Shown here: positions 42,211 through 49,560 of the stretch, piece after piece
Position numbering within the stretch: position 1 is the stretch's first letter
Layout: the number at the start of each line of letters is the position of its first letter
Source of the DNA: Chloroflexota bacterium
GTDB lineage: Bacteria; Chloroflexota; Anaerolineae; UBA2200; JACIWT01
Assembly: GCA_014360825.1 (NCBI GenBank)
Contig: JACIWT010000016.1
Location: forward strand, 1-49,560
Length of the DNA: 49,560 nucleotides
Direction of reading: 5' to 3'
Program-made: the position numbers and the translations under genes
Notes under the pieces: generated by a model
The model's input: the letters and a program-made list of their open reading frames with translations, nothing else
Told to the model about the DNA's origin: nothing
The model's database searches: none

Positions 42211-44052
42211 TCACACCCGCCAGAGGTCTTCGGCCACATCCTCCAAATCCAGGCTCACCAGCCGCTCATTCGATGGCTTTCCGGTGGCCGGGTCCCAACC
42301 ACGAAGGGCATAGTACTCGGCCAGCATCTTCTCCATATTCGGCACATGGCCCTCGGTGCCGCCGTCGGGCAACGGGCGCATCAGGATATCGGGCAGGCGA
42401 TCGTCTCTGGCCGTCACGCCCAGGCGGCAATTCAGCGCCCGTTGGAGTTGGAAGATGCGCTCGCCCGCACGCATCATATCCTCTGCACCTATATCCCAAC
42501 CTGCCGCCGCGCGGATCATCTCTGATATTTCCTGCAATGGCACCACGGCGAAATGGCACAACCCCAGAGAATCGGTGAAGGCCCGCCAATTCTGGCTGGT
42601 CACCACCATCGCTGCTTTATCATCGGCAAAGCGATCCCCGGGCACCAGGCCCAGGTCGGGGTTGCCCATACCCATCTCCACCAAGTAGGCATCGCTTTTG
42701 TTATGACAAGCTCCACGCGGCGAAGTGGCATACACCAGGCCCATAGCGGCGTAGGCGCGGGGGTCATGCATGGGGATCTCCAGCCCTTTGACATGCGCGG
42801 CCTCGTCTGGCCGGCCATAGCGCTCGCCCATCCGCCGCACACCCTCCACGACGATGGCACCAAAGCCTTCCCGTCGCCCCATCTGGTGCAAAAGGGCGAT
42901 GGCAGCCTCTGCGTCGCCCCAGCGCAATTCCAAACCGCCGGTATCCTGCGCCGTAATCACGCCGAGGTCGTAGAGATAGAAAGCGAAGGAGGCACTCACC
43001 CCAGCGCTGATAGTATCCAGCCCGTAGGCGTTGCACAGGTGGTTGAGATAGTTCACTGCTGCCAAATCCGCAATGAGCAGCATACTGCCCCAGGCAGCGA
43101 TTGTCTCGTACTCTGGCCCTTCTCCCTCTGGCAACGCATAAGGGCCATCTTTCACATGCACCACACGCCCGCAGCGGATGGGGCACCCGTAGCAGCCGCT
43201 GACGCCGGTCAGGATAGTCTCGCCCATGGTGACGCCGCTGATGACGGTGGCCTCGGGGAACAGGCCCTGGGTGTAGTATTTGTTGGGCATGTCGCCGAAA
43301 GCAATGCCCGTGTCCACCCAGCCGGCTGTGCCGGTATCGTGGAAGACCTGGCTGACGAACGCTTCCCGCAGGCCCTTCATAGACTGGCGTCCGATCTCCT
43401 GGAACCGTTGCCGGTCGGCCATAGGCCACCTGCCCTTGCCTCGAACGGCGATGGCTTTGAGGTTTTTCGAGCCCATCACTGCGCCCAAGCCAGTGCGCCC
43501 GGCAGCGCGTCCTTTCTCGGAGAGAATAGCGGCGCAGGGAACGAGGTACTCTCCAGCCGGGCCAATGCAGATCACCCGGGTGCGAGCGTCGGCGCACTCA
43601 TCCTTGAGGGCGGCGATGGTGGAATACGTGTCCTGGCCCCACAGGTGAGCCGCGTCGCGGACCTCTGCCCGGCCATCGGCGACGTGAAGATACACTGGTG
43701 CGGACGAGCGTCCTTTCAGGATCAGGCCGTCGTAGCCAGCGAAGCGCAATTCTGCGCCGAAAAAGGCACCGCAATTGGCCTCACCGTAGATGCCGGTCAG
43801 AGGCGAGCGCGCCGCAATCACCCACCGGCTGGCGCTCGGGGCGTTGGTCCCAGCCAGAAAGCCGGTCATGAGCACGAGCGGGTTCTCCGGCCCCAGGGGA
43901 TCGGTGTCCGCGTCAATCAGATCGTAGAGGTAGCGACAGGCCAGCCCGGCCCCGCCGATGAATTGCCGGGCGTACTCCTCGTTGAGCGGCTCGTCGTGGA
44001 CCTCATTAGCCGACAAGTCCACGACCAGCACTTTGCCCGTGTAACCGTCCAT
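42211..44052 (-). CDS. aor: Tungsten-containing aldehyde:ferredoxin oxidoreductase
   Basis: 613 residues, standard length. MDGYTGKVLVVDLSANEV, FIGGAGLACRYLYDLID, GEANCGAFFGAELRFAGYDGLILKGRS and KGRAAGRTGLGAVMGSKNLKAIAVRGKG are AOR N-terminal motifs for the bis-pterin cofactor. The 4Fe-4S ligands are in GCYGCPIRCGR (near residue 290), with a further Cys in DSLGLCHF (near 500). It oxidises aldehydes to acids with ferredoxin, and in some organisms runs backwards to reduce acids. It lies 27 bp after the Fe-alcohol dehydrogenase gene, so alcohol, aldehyde and acid can be interconverted. A YfhL-type ferredoxin is encoded at 18083. Confidence 0.93.
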   Translation of the reverse strand: MDGYTGKVLVVDLSANEVHDEPLNEEYARQFIGGAGLACRYLYDLIDADTDPLGPENPLVLMTGFLAGTNAPSASRWVIAARSPLTGIYGEANCGAFFGAELRFAGYDGLILKGRSSAPVYLHVADGRAEVRDAAHLWGQDTYSTIAALKDECADARTRVICIGPAGEYLVPCAAILSEKGRAAGRTGLGAVMGSKNLKAIAVRGKGRWPMADRQRFQEIGRQSMKGLREAFVSQVFHDTGTAGWVDTGIAFGDMPNKYYTQGLFPEATVISGVTMGETILTGVSGCYGCPIRCGRVVHVKDGPYALPEGEGPEYETIAAWGSMLLIADLAAVNYLNHLCNAYGLDTISAGVSASFAFYLYDLGVITAQDTGGLELRWGDAEAAIALLHQMGRREGFGAIVVEGVRRMGERYGRPDEAAHVKGLEIPMHDPRAYAAMGLVYATSPRGACHNKSDAYLVEMGMGNPDLGLVPGDRFADDKAAMVVTSQNWRAFTDSLGLCHFAVVPLQEISEMIRAAAGWDIGAEDMMRAGERIFQLQRALNCRLGVTARDDRLPDILMRPLPDGGTEGHVPNMEKMLAEYYALRGWDPATGKPSNERLVSLDLEDVAEDLWRV

Positions 44053-44079
44053 GCGGTCTCCTATCTGGTGAATTTGGTC

Positions 44080-45243
44080 TTAGAAGTCCACGGTCATGCC
44101 CTGGTAGGCATAGCGGAACAAGCGCTCCAAGTCGGCGCTGTCGGGAATACGCGCCACCGTGATGGTAGTGGCCTCGTTCTCGGCCCGTTCGACCAGCGCG
44201 GACAACGCTTTTTCGTATGCCGCCTGCTCGATGCCCGCCTCGCGCACCGATAGCGGCTGGCCCACGCGCTTTGCCAATGCACGCACCCGGGCGGTCAGTT
44301 CCCGCGTGACTTCGAGGTCTGAGCCATCGCCGATGCCAATGAAGTGGGCGATGTCGGCATAGAGTGGCGCTGCTGCTTCGGCCAGATATTCCATTGTGTA
44401 GGGCAAGAAGAGGCCCACCGCGCGACCGTGTGGGACGTGGAAAAGGCCTCCCAGGGCATGGCCCATGCTATGGCCCAAGCCGGCCATGGCGTTGCCAAAG
44501 GACATACTGGCCAGCGTCGCCGCGTGCATCATGTGAGTGCGTGCTTCGACATCAGACCCATCCTCATAGACGCGGGGCAAACACTCGAAGATACGTTTGA
44601 TGGCGATGAGGGCGGGCCCATCGGTGAAGTCGCTGCGCCAGTTAGAGGTATAGCCCTCGATGGCGTGACAGAGAGCATCCATGCCCGTGTCGCCGGTGAT
44701 CTGCGGCGGCAAGTTCATCACGAAGAAGGGATCGAGAATGGCCACGTCGGGCATAGTCTCGCGGGAGCCGACGCCGATCTTGCGTTGACCTTCCACATCG
44801 GTGACCACGATCATCCACGTAACTTCCGCTCCAGTGCCACTGGTGGTGGGGATGGCGATCAGGTGGGCCTTCTGGCGCAAGTTGAGTACCTCGGAGGGGT
44901 TGATGGCGTCTGGTTCTATGTCAGGGCGGGCATAGAGCACCCAGATGCCCTTGGCCGCATCCATCGAAGAGCCGCCGCCCAGGCCGATGAGCCAGTCGGG
45001 CTGGTAGTCGAGAGCCACCTGGGCCCCGCGTTTGATCGTCTGCAGGGAAGGATCGGGTTCCACTTCATCGTAGACGCGGTACTCGAGGCCCGCCCTTGCC
45101 AATTCGCGGCCCACGCGCTTGGCGAAGCCTAATTCCACCATTTTGCGATCCGTAACAATCAGAGCACGCTGGCCCTGGATTCCGCGGAGATATTCCAGGG
45201 CGTCGTCGCCAAACACGATCAGTGGGTTAGCGAAAAACCACAT
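44080..45243 (-). CDS. Iron-containing alcohol dehydrogenase
   Basis: 387 residues from ATG 45243, 6 bp after GGAGG; an in-frame ATG at 45282 lies before the ribosome site. GGGSSMDAAKGIWVLY binds NAD(P), IPTTSGTGAEVTWM follows, and the metal ligands are in MDALCHAIEGYTSNW and GLGHSMGHALGGLFHVPHGRAVG (group III Fe-ADH). It interconverts alcohols and aldehydes or ketones. It is coupled to the AOR gene downstream, which suggests that the aldehyde is shared. Confidence 0.92.
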   Translation of the reverse strand: MWFFANPLIVFGDDALEYLRGIQGQRALIVTDRKMVELGFAKRVGRELARAGLEYRVYDEVEPDPSLQTIKRGAQVALDYQPDWLIGLGGGSSMDAAKGIWVLYARPDIEPDAINPSEVLNLRQKAHLIAIPTTSGTGAEVTWMIVVTDVEGQRKIGVGSRETMPDVAILDPFFVMNLPPQITGDTGMDALCHAIEGYTSNWRSDFTDGPALIAIKRIFECLPRVYEDGSDVEARTHMMHAATLASMSFGNAMAGLGHSMGHALGGLFHVPHGRAVGLFLPYTMEYLAEAAAPLYADIAHFIGIGDGSDLEVTRELTARVRALAKRVGQPLSVREAGIEQAAYEKALSALVERAENEATTITVARIPDSADLERLFRYAYQGMTVDF

Positions 45244-45291
45244 GGGGACCCTCCTGCGTGAAAATGCCCGCCACCTGGCCATTTACGCCCA

Positions 45292-45342
45292 CGCGGGATT
45301 CTTTATTTCCACCTGCCTCGGGGGCAGGTATCCACCTGCCCC
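45292..45342. repeat. Dispersed repeat: linker motif plus palindrome
   Basis: 45292-45316 matches 10487-10511 in 24 of 25 bases. It is followed by the palindrome GGGGCAGGT-ATCC-ACCTGCCCC (45321-45342). The last bases of the palindrome with the next two give the stop codon (CTA on the plus strand, 45342-45344) of the small gene downstream on the minus strand. Confidence 0.75.
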
Positions 45343-45554
45343 TACTTGTACCACTCCGGGTTCACGTACACCACCTCGTGTACTACCTCAATCGGCCAAA
45401 GCGACATCGCGTCTTTGAGGGCGGAACGCACCGCCCCTTCGCTCGCCGCCTCCCATTCACAGATCAGCCGATTCTCGCTCGGCACGTACCAACTATTGAG
45501 CCACTTCACCTCTGGGGGCAGTGAACGCTCAACCTTCTTCGCCACCTCGACCAC
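45342..45554 (-). CDS. Small alpha/beta protein, DUF4242/DUF3303-like; start uncertain
   Basis: 70 residues from GTG 45554, but coding sequence seems to extend upstream: codons for Arg-Phe-Ile-Val-Phe-His-Lys-Gly-Pro-Glu-Asp precede it in frame with no ATG, GTG or TTG, back to a stop near 45620. AGGAGAGGAGGAGA lies upstream, and ATT at 45596-45594 is a possible near-cognate start. PPEVKWLNSWYVPSENRLICEWEAASEGAVRSAL and PIEVVHEVVYVNPEWYK resemble small ferredoxin-fold proteins (DUF4242 or DUF3303-like); assignment is tentative. Lies between the SCP2 and Fe-ADH genes. Function unknown. Confidence 0.6.
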   Translation of the reverse strand: MVEVAKKVERSLPPEVKWLNSWYVPSENRLICEWEAASEGAVRSALKDAMSLWPIEVVHEVVYVNPEWYK

Positions 45555-45626
45555 GAGTTCTTGCGAAACGTCCTCCGGACCCTTGTGAAAGACAATAAAC
45601 CGGGCCCTGTGTCTCCTCCTCTCCTG

Positions 45627-46034
45627 CTATGCAGGAAACTCTGTGGGCACCTTGGTGGTGCAGTTCACCAGTTCCTGGGCGGCCTTCACGGCGCGCATGA
45701 TCTTGCCCATGTTACCCTTCAGTTTGAGTTGCCGCGTCACGAGCCCCTGGATGGGATCCAGTTTCTTCTCGATGACCTTTCTCCAGACGCTGGGCGGCGC
45801 AGAAATGACGAATTCCGGCTGCATCTCGGATTCGTCCTTGACTATGAATGCTCTCCGGCTTTTGCCATGCCAGAGGTCCACGTAATAGTAGACCGGCTCG
45901 GTCTGGGATGCCTCGGGTTCCACGACGAAGTAGAAATCACCCTCCCAGGTCTTGGCCGCCTCTTCGTAGGACTTGCTGGCATTGATGGCCTCGTGGAAGG
46001 CTTGCAACCATTCGGCTGATCCAAAAATGGCCAT
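45627..46034 (-). CDS. SCP2 sterol-binding-domain protein
   Basis: 135 residues, one SCP2 domain: SAEWLQAFHEAINASKSYEEAAKTWEGDFYFVVEPE, YYYVDLWHGKSRRAFIVKDES, FVISAPPSVWRKVIEKKLDPIQGLVTRQLKLKGNMGKIMRAVKAAQELV. The fold has a hydrophobic tunnel that binds fatty acyl chains, acyl-CoA or sterols. Ribosome site AGGAGAG is about 8 bp upstream. Between a transporter-like gene and the alcohol and aldehyde enzymes, it may hold or present a lipophilic acid, aldehyde or CoA ester. That role is inferred. Confidence 0.9.
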   Translation of the reverse strand: MAIFGSAEWLQAFHEAINASKSYEEAAKTWEGDFYFVVEPEASQTEPVYYYVDLWHGKSRRAFIVKDESEMQPEFVISAPPSVWRKVIEKKLDPIQGLVTRQLKLKGNMGKIMRAVKAAQELVNCTTKVPTEFPA

Positions 46035-46097
46035 GTCTTGTCTCTCCTTTCATTTGACCTCGTGCGATGGAAATTATAACTGCTCCGTATAGTCGCG

Positions 46098-47243
46098 TCA
46101 ACTGCCCAGCCAGTAGCGTAACCAACCGATGATGGCGCCGCCAGCAATGACCCAGACGACATCGAGTTCAGTGCGCCATAAGATACCCAGGCTGGCGATA
46201 GCCAGCAATGCCGTCCAGATGTCCACCACGGCTGCTCGGGCCAGCAGCAAACCAGTCCCGAGAATTAAAGCCAGCGCCCCCGCGGTAACCCCGCGCAAGA
46301 AAGCGTAGGCCCCTTTAGAATCGCGCAGCCGCGGTATCCACGGTCCGGTGAGAGATACGATCAGGAACGACGGCAGAAAGACGGCGATCGTCGCCACCAC
46401 CGCGCCTGGCGTTCCCTCCAACAAATAGCCGATGAACGTAGCAGAGGAAAGCACGGGCCCAGGCGTTACCTGGCCCGCGGCTATGGCGTCCACCAGTTGC
46501 TGCGGCGTGAGCCAGCCATAGGACTCGACCACATCGTGTTGGACGAAAGCGAAGAGCAGAAGCCCGCTGCCGAAGAGCAGGGAACCTACCTTCAGGAAAT
46601 ACAGTCCGATCTGCAGCAGGCGGCTGGGCAATACACCTGACAGACTCGGCAACGAAAATCCCAGGCCCATCCCTGCGGTCATCCACGGTCGTAGCGAGGG
46701 AGGCGTGTAGAGGAGAACCCCTGCCACGCCTGATGCCAAAAGTAATGCCACCTCATTCAGGCGAAAAAACGACAAGATGAGCACCGCGACGAAGAGCAGG
46801 CCAGCCTTCAGTTCAGTCAAGGCTGCCTTGCCCAGGCGATAGACGGCCACCGCCACGATCCCCACGACCACGGGTTTGATGCCGTACAAGATCGCCCCCA
46901 CCTGGGGAAGGGCCCCGTACTCCACATAGGCCCACGCCAAGGCCAGGGTGATAAAGAAGGCGGGCAAGATGAACGCCGCCCCACTTACCACCAGACCCGG
47001 CCATCCAGCGCGCACGTAACCAATGTGGATGGCCATCTCGGTGGCGTTGGGGCCAGGGACGAGGTTGGTGGCGGCCAGGAGGTCGAGGAAGTACTCACGG
47101 GACAGCCATCGTCGCTTATGGACTGCTTCGTTCTCCATCAGCGCGATGTGGCCGACCGGCCCACCGAAACTGGTGAGTCCTAACTTCACGAAAAGGCCCG
47201 CGAGTTCCAAGAGGCGATGCAAGCGGGGCTGTGGCGAGTCCAT
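46098..47243 (-). CDS. chrA: ChrA-type chromate/anion transporter
   Basis: 381 residues with two homologous CHR halves. First half: FVKLGLTSFGGPVGHIALMENEAVHKRRWLSREYFLDLLAATNLVPGPNATEMAIHIGY; second: FLKVGSLLFGSGLLLFAFVQHDVVESYGWLTPQQLVDAIAAGQVTPGPVLSSATFIGYL. About ten helices. ChrA exports chromate using the proton gradient; many family members have no proven chromate role and may carry other oxyanions such as sulfate. It starts 3 bp after gctB, so it is translated with the CoA-transferase. In a tungsten-enzyme operon a role for a related oxyanion (tungstate, molybdate) is conceivable but unproven. Confidence 0.88.
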   Translation of the reverse strand: MDSPQPRLHRLLELAGLFVKLGLTSFGGPVGHIALMENEAVHKRRWLSREYFLDLLAATNLVPGPNATEMAIHIGYVRAGWPGLVVSGAAFILPAFFITLALAWAYVEYGALPQVGAILYGIKPVVVGIVAVAVYRLGKAALTELKAGLLFVAVLILSFFRLNEVALLLASGVAGVLLYTPPSLRPWMTAGMGLGFSLPSLSGVLPSRLLQIGLYFLKVGSLLFGSGLLLFAFVQHDVVESYGWLTPQQLVDAIAAGQVTPGPVLSSATFIGYLLEGTPGAVVATIAVFLPSFLIVSLTGPWIPRLRDSKGAYAFLRGVTAGALALILGTGLLLARAAVVDIWTALLAIASLGILWRTELDVVWVIAGGAIIGWLRYWLGS

Positions 47244-47246
47244 CTG

Positions 47247-48023
47247 TTATTTCCCGATGGCCATGCCCGTGGGGTCAATCTCGCGCAGGAGGCGACGCTC
47301 TTCGGGCGTTGGTGGTGTCGTGGTGATCAGGTCATCGGCCACCAGCACCTCGAAGCCGGAGTTCGCCTGCACGTCCTCCACCGTGACGCCGGGGTGCAAA
47401 GCCAGCAGTTTCAGGCGCTTGGTTGCCTCATCGAATCCGTACACGCCCAGTTGGGTGATGACGCGATACGGCCCGGTCCCCCCGGCCAGCCCGGCTGCCT
47501 CCCGCGCCCCAGGCCCACTCAAGTAGCCAGGTGTGGTGATGAAATCCACCTTCTTTACAAAGCGGCGCCGGTCCTGGCGCATGAGAATGATGGTCTTCCA
47601 GCAGAAGGAGCCGATGTCGTTGGCCCCGCCACTACCGGGCAGGCGCGCCGTTGGGTGGTCGTGGTCGCCAATGACGGTGGTGTTGATGTTGCCGTACTGG
47701 TCAATCATCGCCGCGCCCAAAAAGCCGTAGTCCACGTAGCCGTTCTGACAAGCCGACATCACATCGTGCATCGAGGACGCACCCACGGCGCGGTAGAAGG
47801 TGCGCGAATCGCCCACCGAAATGGGCAGGACCGGCACGATGGGCCCTATGCCCCCGGCCTCGAAAATGATGAGCAGGTTAGGCGCGTGGGTGCGTTGAGC
47901 CAGCATAGCGGCGATCATAGGCAGTCCTGTGCCCACAAAAACCGACTTGCCGTCCTCCAACAGTTTGGACGCCACGCAGGCCAAGAGTTCGGTTGGTGTA
48001 TAGGTTGCCTCCTCAGCCATCAT
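47247..48023 (-). CDS. CoA-transferase beta subunit (glutaconate CoA-transferase-like)
   Basis: 258 residues from ATG 48023, 5 bp after AAGGAG; ATG 48020 is also possible. LLACVASKLLEDGKSVFVGTGLPMIAAMLAQRTHAPNLLIIFEAGGIGP contains the Glu (FEAGG) at the position of the catalytic Glu that forms the CoA thioester in family I enzymes. YVDYGFLGAAMIDQYGNINTTVIG and GSGGANDIGSF are also GctB-like. It begins 2 bp after the alpha subunit stop. An IpdB-like hydrolase acting on ring-derived CoA esters is an alternative. It should move CoA between acids, supplying free acids to or taking them from the AOR/ADH pair. Confidence 0.88.
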   Translation of the reverse strand: MMAEEATYTPTELLACVASKLLEDGKSVFVGTGLPMIAAMLAQRTHAPNLLIIFEAGGIGPIVPVLPISVGDSRTFYRAVGASSMHDVMSACQNGYVDYGFLGAAMIDQYGNINTTVIGDHDHPTARLPGSGGANDIGSFCWKTIILMRQDRRRFVKKVDFITTPGYLSGPGAREAAGLAGGTGPYRVITQLGVYGFDEATKRLKLLALHPGVTVEDVQANSGFEVLVADDLITTTPPTPEERRLLREIDPTGMAIGK

Positions 48024-48025
48024 CC

Positions 48026-49045
48026 TCACTCCTTGTTCTTCATCCACGGGGCCACCATGGGCATGCGCAAATGTTCCACCTCGCGCAGATAGTGTAGTTT
48101 CTTCTCCCCGCCGATCAGTTCCAGATACGCGGAAAAATCAGGCACACTGTGGACGTATTTGTCGAAGTAGGTCTGGACTCCTTCGTCGGTACGCGATAAC
48201 TGCAGCCACTCGGCGATGTGTTCTTCATCGAAGAAGTAGAGGTAGGGCATCTCGCAAGGATGCGCGCCATAAGGGACGTGGACCACAGCGTCCACAACGA
48301 AGAAGGGGATACTGGTACGCCAGGGCTGAGAACGTATTACTTCCTCATCCACGATCTCCTCGGTGGTGATGATCAGCCGGCGCGCCGCCCGTGACAGTTC
48401 GAAATCCTCGATCAGGATGCCGTCAATCTGCGCGTTGCCGTATTTATCGCAGCGGGGCACGTGAATGAAGGCCACGTCAGGTTGACAGGCTGGCACCAGG
48501 CAGATGGGCTTGCCGCTGAAGGGGTCTTTCACCACGACGGCGGAACTATATTCGAAGGTGTCTGTGCCCAGGAGATTCCGCGTAGGGATGAAAGGCAAGC
48601 CCATCATCCCAGCAAGGAAACGCCATTGGTAGCCAGCGTTGGAGGTCTCGGCCACCACCCGGCAGCGGCCTGTCTCCACGGCGCGGCGGCTGGCCGGAGA
48701 GAGACCTCGCAATTCGTGGCCAAAGGAGTAGGCCACCTCCACCCTGTCCACGCACCCGGCTCCCACCAGGATGTCCAGGTCGTGGACGGCTGTCTTCCCG
48801 GCCATAGTCAGGTGCTTGCGCCCCTGGCGGATGATCTCGTAGACCACGGCCATCGCGACGCGCACATGGCCGAAGCCGCCGGAGGCGATGAAGTCGCCGT
48901 CGTGGACAAAGCGCGAGACTGCCTCGGCCACGGTCATGCGCTTGTCGCGCAGTTCGCGCGACTTGTTCGCCTGGATCCAGCGGCGGTTCTCATCCGGGTC
49001 ATACCAGCCGACCAGTTCCCCCCGGCCTCTGCGTAACACTTCCAT
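48026..49045 (-). CDS. CoA-transferase alpha subunit (glutaconate CoA-transferase-like)
   Basis: 339 residues, GAGGAGG 7 bp before ATG 49045. DKRMTVAEAVSRFVHDGDFIASGGFGHVRVAMAVVYEIIRQGRKHLTM is the family I alpha-subunit start, followed by GLPFIPTRNLLGTD, VPACQPDVAFIHVPRCDKYGNAQIDG and DFELSRAARRLIITTEEIVDEEVI. It pairs with the beta subunit next to it. Its length is closer to GctA (about 320) than to short ketoacid CoA-transferases (about 220). First gene of the region 8 operon, with a strong promoter upstream. Confidence 0.88.
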   Translation of the reverse strand: MEVLRRGRGELVGWYDPDENRRWIQANKSRELRDKRMTVAEAVSRFVHDGDFIASGGFGHVRVAMAVVYEIIRQGRKHLTMAGKTAVHDLDILVGAGCVDRVEVAYSFGHELRGLSPASRRAVETGRCRVVAETSNAGYQWRFLAGMMGLPFIPTRNLLGTDTFEYSSAVVVKDPFSGKPICLVPACQPDVAFIHVPRCDKYGNAQIDGILIEDFELSRAARRLIITTEEIVDEEVIRSQPWRTSIPFFVVDAVVHVPYGAHPCEMPYLYFFDEEHIAEWLQLSRTDEGVQTYFDKYVHSVPDFSAYLELIGGEKKLHYLREVEHLRMPMVAPWMKNKE

Positions 49046-49116
49046 GTGTTTTCCTCCTCAGATGTTCTATGGATGACGCTTTCCCTAACCGGCCGATGTG
49101 AGCCGGGCATGCCTGC

Positions 49117-49145
49117 ATTGTACTACTCGAGGCTGGGACTGTCAA
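49117..49145 (-). promoter_or_regulatory. Promoter of the CoA-transferase/AOR operon
   Basis: Minus strand TTGACA (49145-49140), 17 bp, TACAAT (49122-49117), about 70 bp before the alpha-subunit start. Likely drives the genes to 40841. Confidence 0.8.
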
Positions 49146-49233
49146 CAGGCGTTTGCGGTGATTATTTATTTGACGAACAGTGCAAAACCAATCTGAGTTC
49201 TTGCGCATTCGCTTATCCATGCCCGAAGATGGC

Positions 49234-49262
49234 TTGTCCAAAGTAACCTGCGGCGCTATAAT
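49234..49262 (+). promoter_or_regulatory. Promoter at the right edge
   Basis: TTGTCC (49234-49239), 17 bp, TATAAT (49257-49262), divergent from the promoter at 49117-49145 and about 45 bp before the GTG at 49309. Confidence 0.65.
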
Positions 49263-49308
49263 GTGTGCAGTGAAAAACATCATCGCCAAGGTTTGGGGGA
49301 GGGATAAA

Positions 49309-49560
49309 GTGAGCGCTGGTGTGAGAATGAAAATGGCCTTAGCGGCCATCATCGTGATGCTGGCGTCATATGCCCCCTTGAGCGCTGTGCCCGCCTTGGC
49401 TGGCCAGTCGTGGGAGCAATCTCCAGATTGCGATCGGCGCATCGCCGTCTGGAGACGGCTCCCACTTGTGAATACCCGCCATCGAATGGAATTCGGTGGC
49501 TACGCCTGCGAAGTCCCGGCGGGACTTCGTGACCGTAGCCCGGAAATTTCATTTCCGTGC
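49309..49560 (+). CDS. Start of a secreted protein, cut by the window edge
   Basis: Open from GTG 49309 (GGGAGGG 5 bp upstream; ATG 49327 is an alternative) to the right edge, 84 codons. The first 35 residues are a good signal peptide (KMALAAIIVMLASYAPLSAVPALA, then Gly-Gln). After that the frame runs through palindromic repeats (49410-49528), and the translation (SWEQSPDCDRRIAVWRRLPL and on) is unlike any family that I know. Either repeats have been taken into the gene just after the signal peptide or they have broken it. Confidence 0.4.
   Translation, partial: MSAGVRMKMALAAIIVMLASYAPLSAVPALAGQSWEQSPDCDRRIAVWRRLPLVNTRHRMEFGGYACEVPAGLRDRSPEISFPC
49410..49528. repeat. Palindromic repeats at the right edge
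   Basis: GTGGGAGC (49410-49417) with GCTCCCAC (49458-49465) encloses smaller dyads with CTCCAGATTG and CGTCTGGAGACG. GAAGTCCC/GGGACTTC (49510-49528) follows. The stretch CGCCATCGAATGGAAT near 49480 also occurs near 10387, tying these to the repeat cluster at 10224-10610. Confidence 0.7.

Noticed and set aside
42553-44253. Plus-strand open frame of 566 codons opposite the AOR gene
   Set aside because: It is the mirror of a well-supported AOR gene; its translation has no recognisable motif, and long antisense frames are expected in GC-rich coding DNA.
47217-48092. Plus-strand open frame of about 290 codons opposite the CoA-transferase beta gene
   Set aside because: Antisense to a clear GctB-like gene, without ribosome site or family motif.

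Overview
The window looks like a chromosome segment of a bacterium of the phylum Chloroflexota, probably Anaerolineae-like. The reasons are moderately high GC, secreted proteins built from Thr/Pro linkers with PA14 and CARDB-like domains, a C-terminal 'YLP' tail on exported proteins, LuxR-Kelch fusions, tungsten/molybdenum oxidoreductases, and many short GC-rich palindromes of the type GTAGGGGC...GCCCCTAC between genes. This is inferred from gene style; there is no rRNA gene or other phylogenetic marker here that I could place by search. I see no tRNA, rRNA, CRISPR array or transposase.

Layout. (1) 150-6254 (+): a LacI-type regulator behind a consensus promoter, then a sugar ABC importer (lipoprotein binding protein and two permeases) and trehalose synthase. 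(2) 6273-10206 (+): a secreted M23/PA14 protein and a small membrane protein, each preceded by a copy of the same 87-bp promoter-leader cassette. (3) 10207-10700: non-coding, packed with palindromic repeats. (4) 10707-17337 (+): rpsB-tsf-pyrH-frr-uppS-cdsA followed by a 7TM-GAF-HTH-like sensor. (5) 17360-25160 (+): cyclase-family hydrolase, ferredoxin, lone CBM48 domain, phosphodiesterase-like enzyme, TrmO, a fused 2Fe-2S/molybdopterin hydroxylase, a DUF503 protein, and a two-gene toxin-antitoxin-like pair lying between the DUF503 gene and a partial second copy of its 3' half. (6) 25625-29451 (-): a possible sulfur-relay operon (double-thioredoxin CcdA fusion, cysteine-desulfurase-like enzyme, DUF3343 carrier, sulfite-oxidase-fold Mo enzyme). 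(7) 29536-40734 (-): a long sugar-phosphotransferase and amino-sugar catabolism cluster headed by a DeoR-type regulator. (8) 40815-49145 (-): a two-subunit CoA-transferase, chromate-type transporter, SCP2 protein, small protein, iron alcohol dehydrogenase, aldehyde:ferredoxin oxidoreductase and a membrane-bound LuxR-Kelch regulator. (9) 49234 to the right edge (+): a promoter and the start of a secreted ORF that runs into repeats.

How the genes fit together. Region 1 should import an alpha-glucoside, with TreS interconverting maltose and trehalose in the cytosol. Region 7 should import and phosphorylate a sugar with an ascorbate/galactitol-type PTS, deacetylate the 6-phosphate (NagA) and rearrange or cleave it with three SIS-domain proteins, a TIM-barrel-like protein and a creatininase-family amidase; the substrate is unknown, and EI/HPr are not in the window. 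Region 8 links CoA esters, free acids, aldehydes and alcohols. Molybdenum or tungsten pterin enzymes occur three times (21265, 25625, 42211).

Most striking for follow-up: the DUF503/toxin-antitoxin arrangement with a mostly synonymous 144-bp direct repeat and an apparent ATC start; the PTS amino-sugar cluster with two paralogous UPF0309-like proteins; the CcdA/desulfurase/DUF3343/Mo-enzyme operon; two unusual membrane-anchored regulators; and the duplicated promoter-leader cassette.
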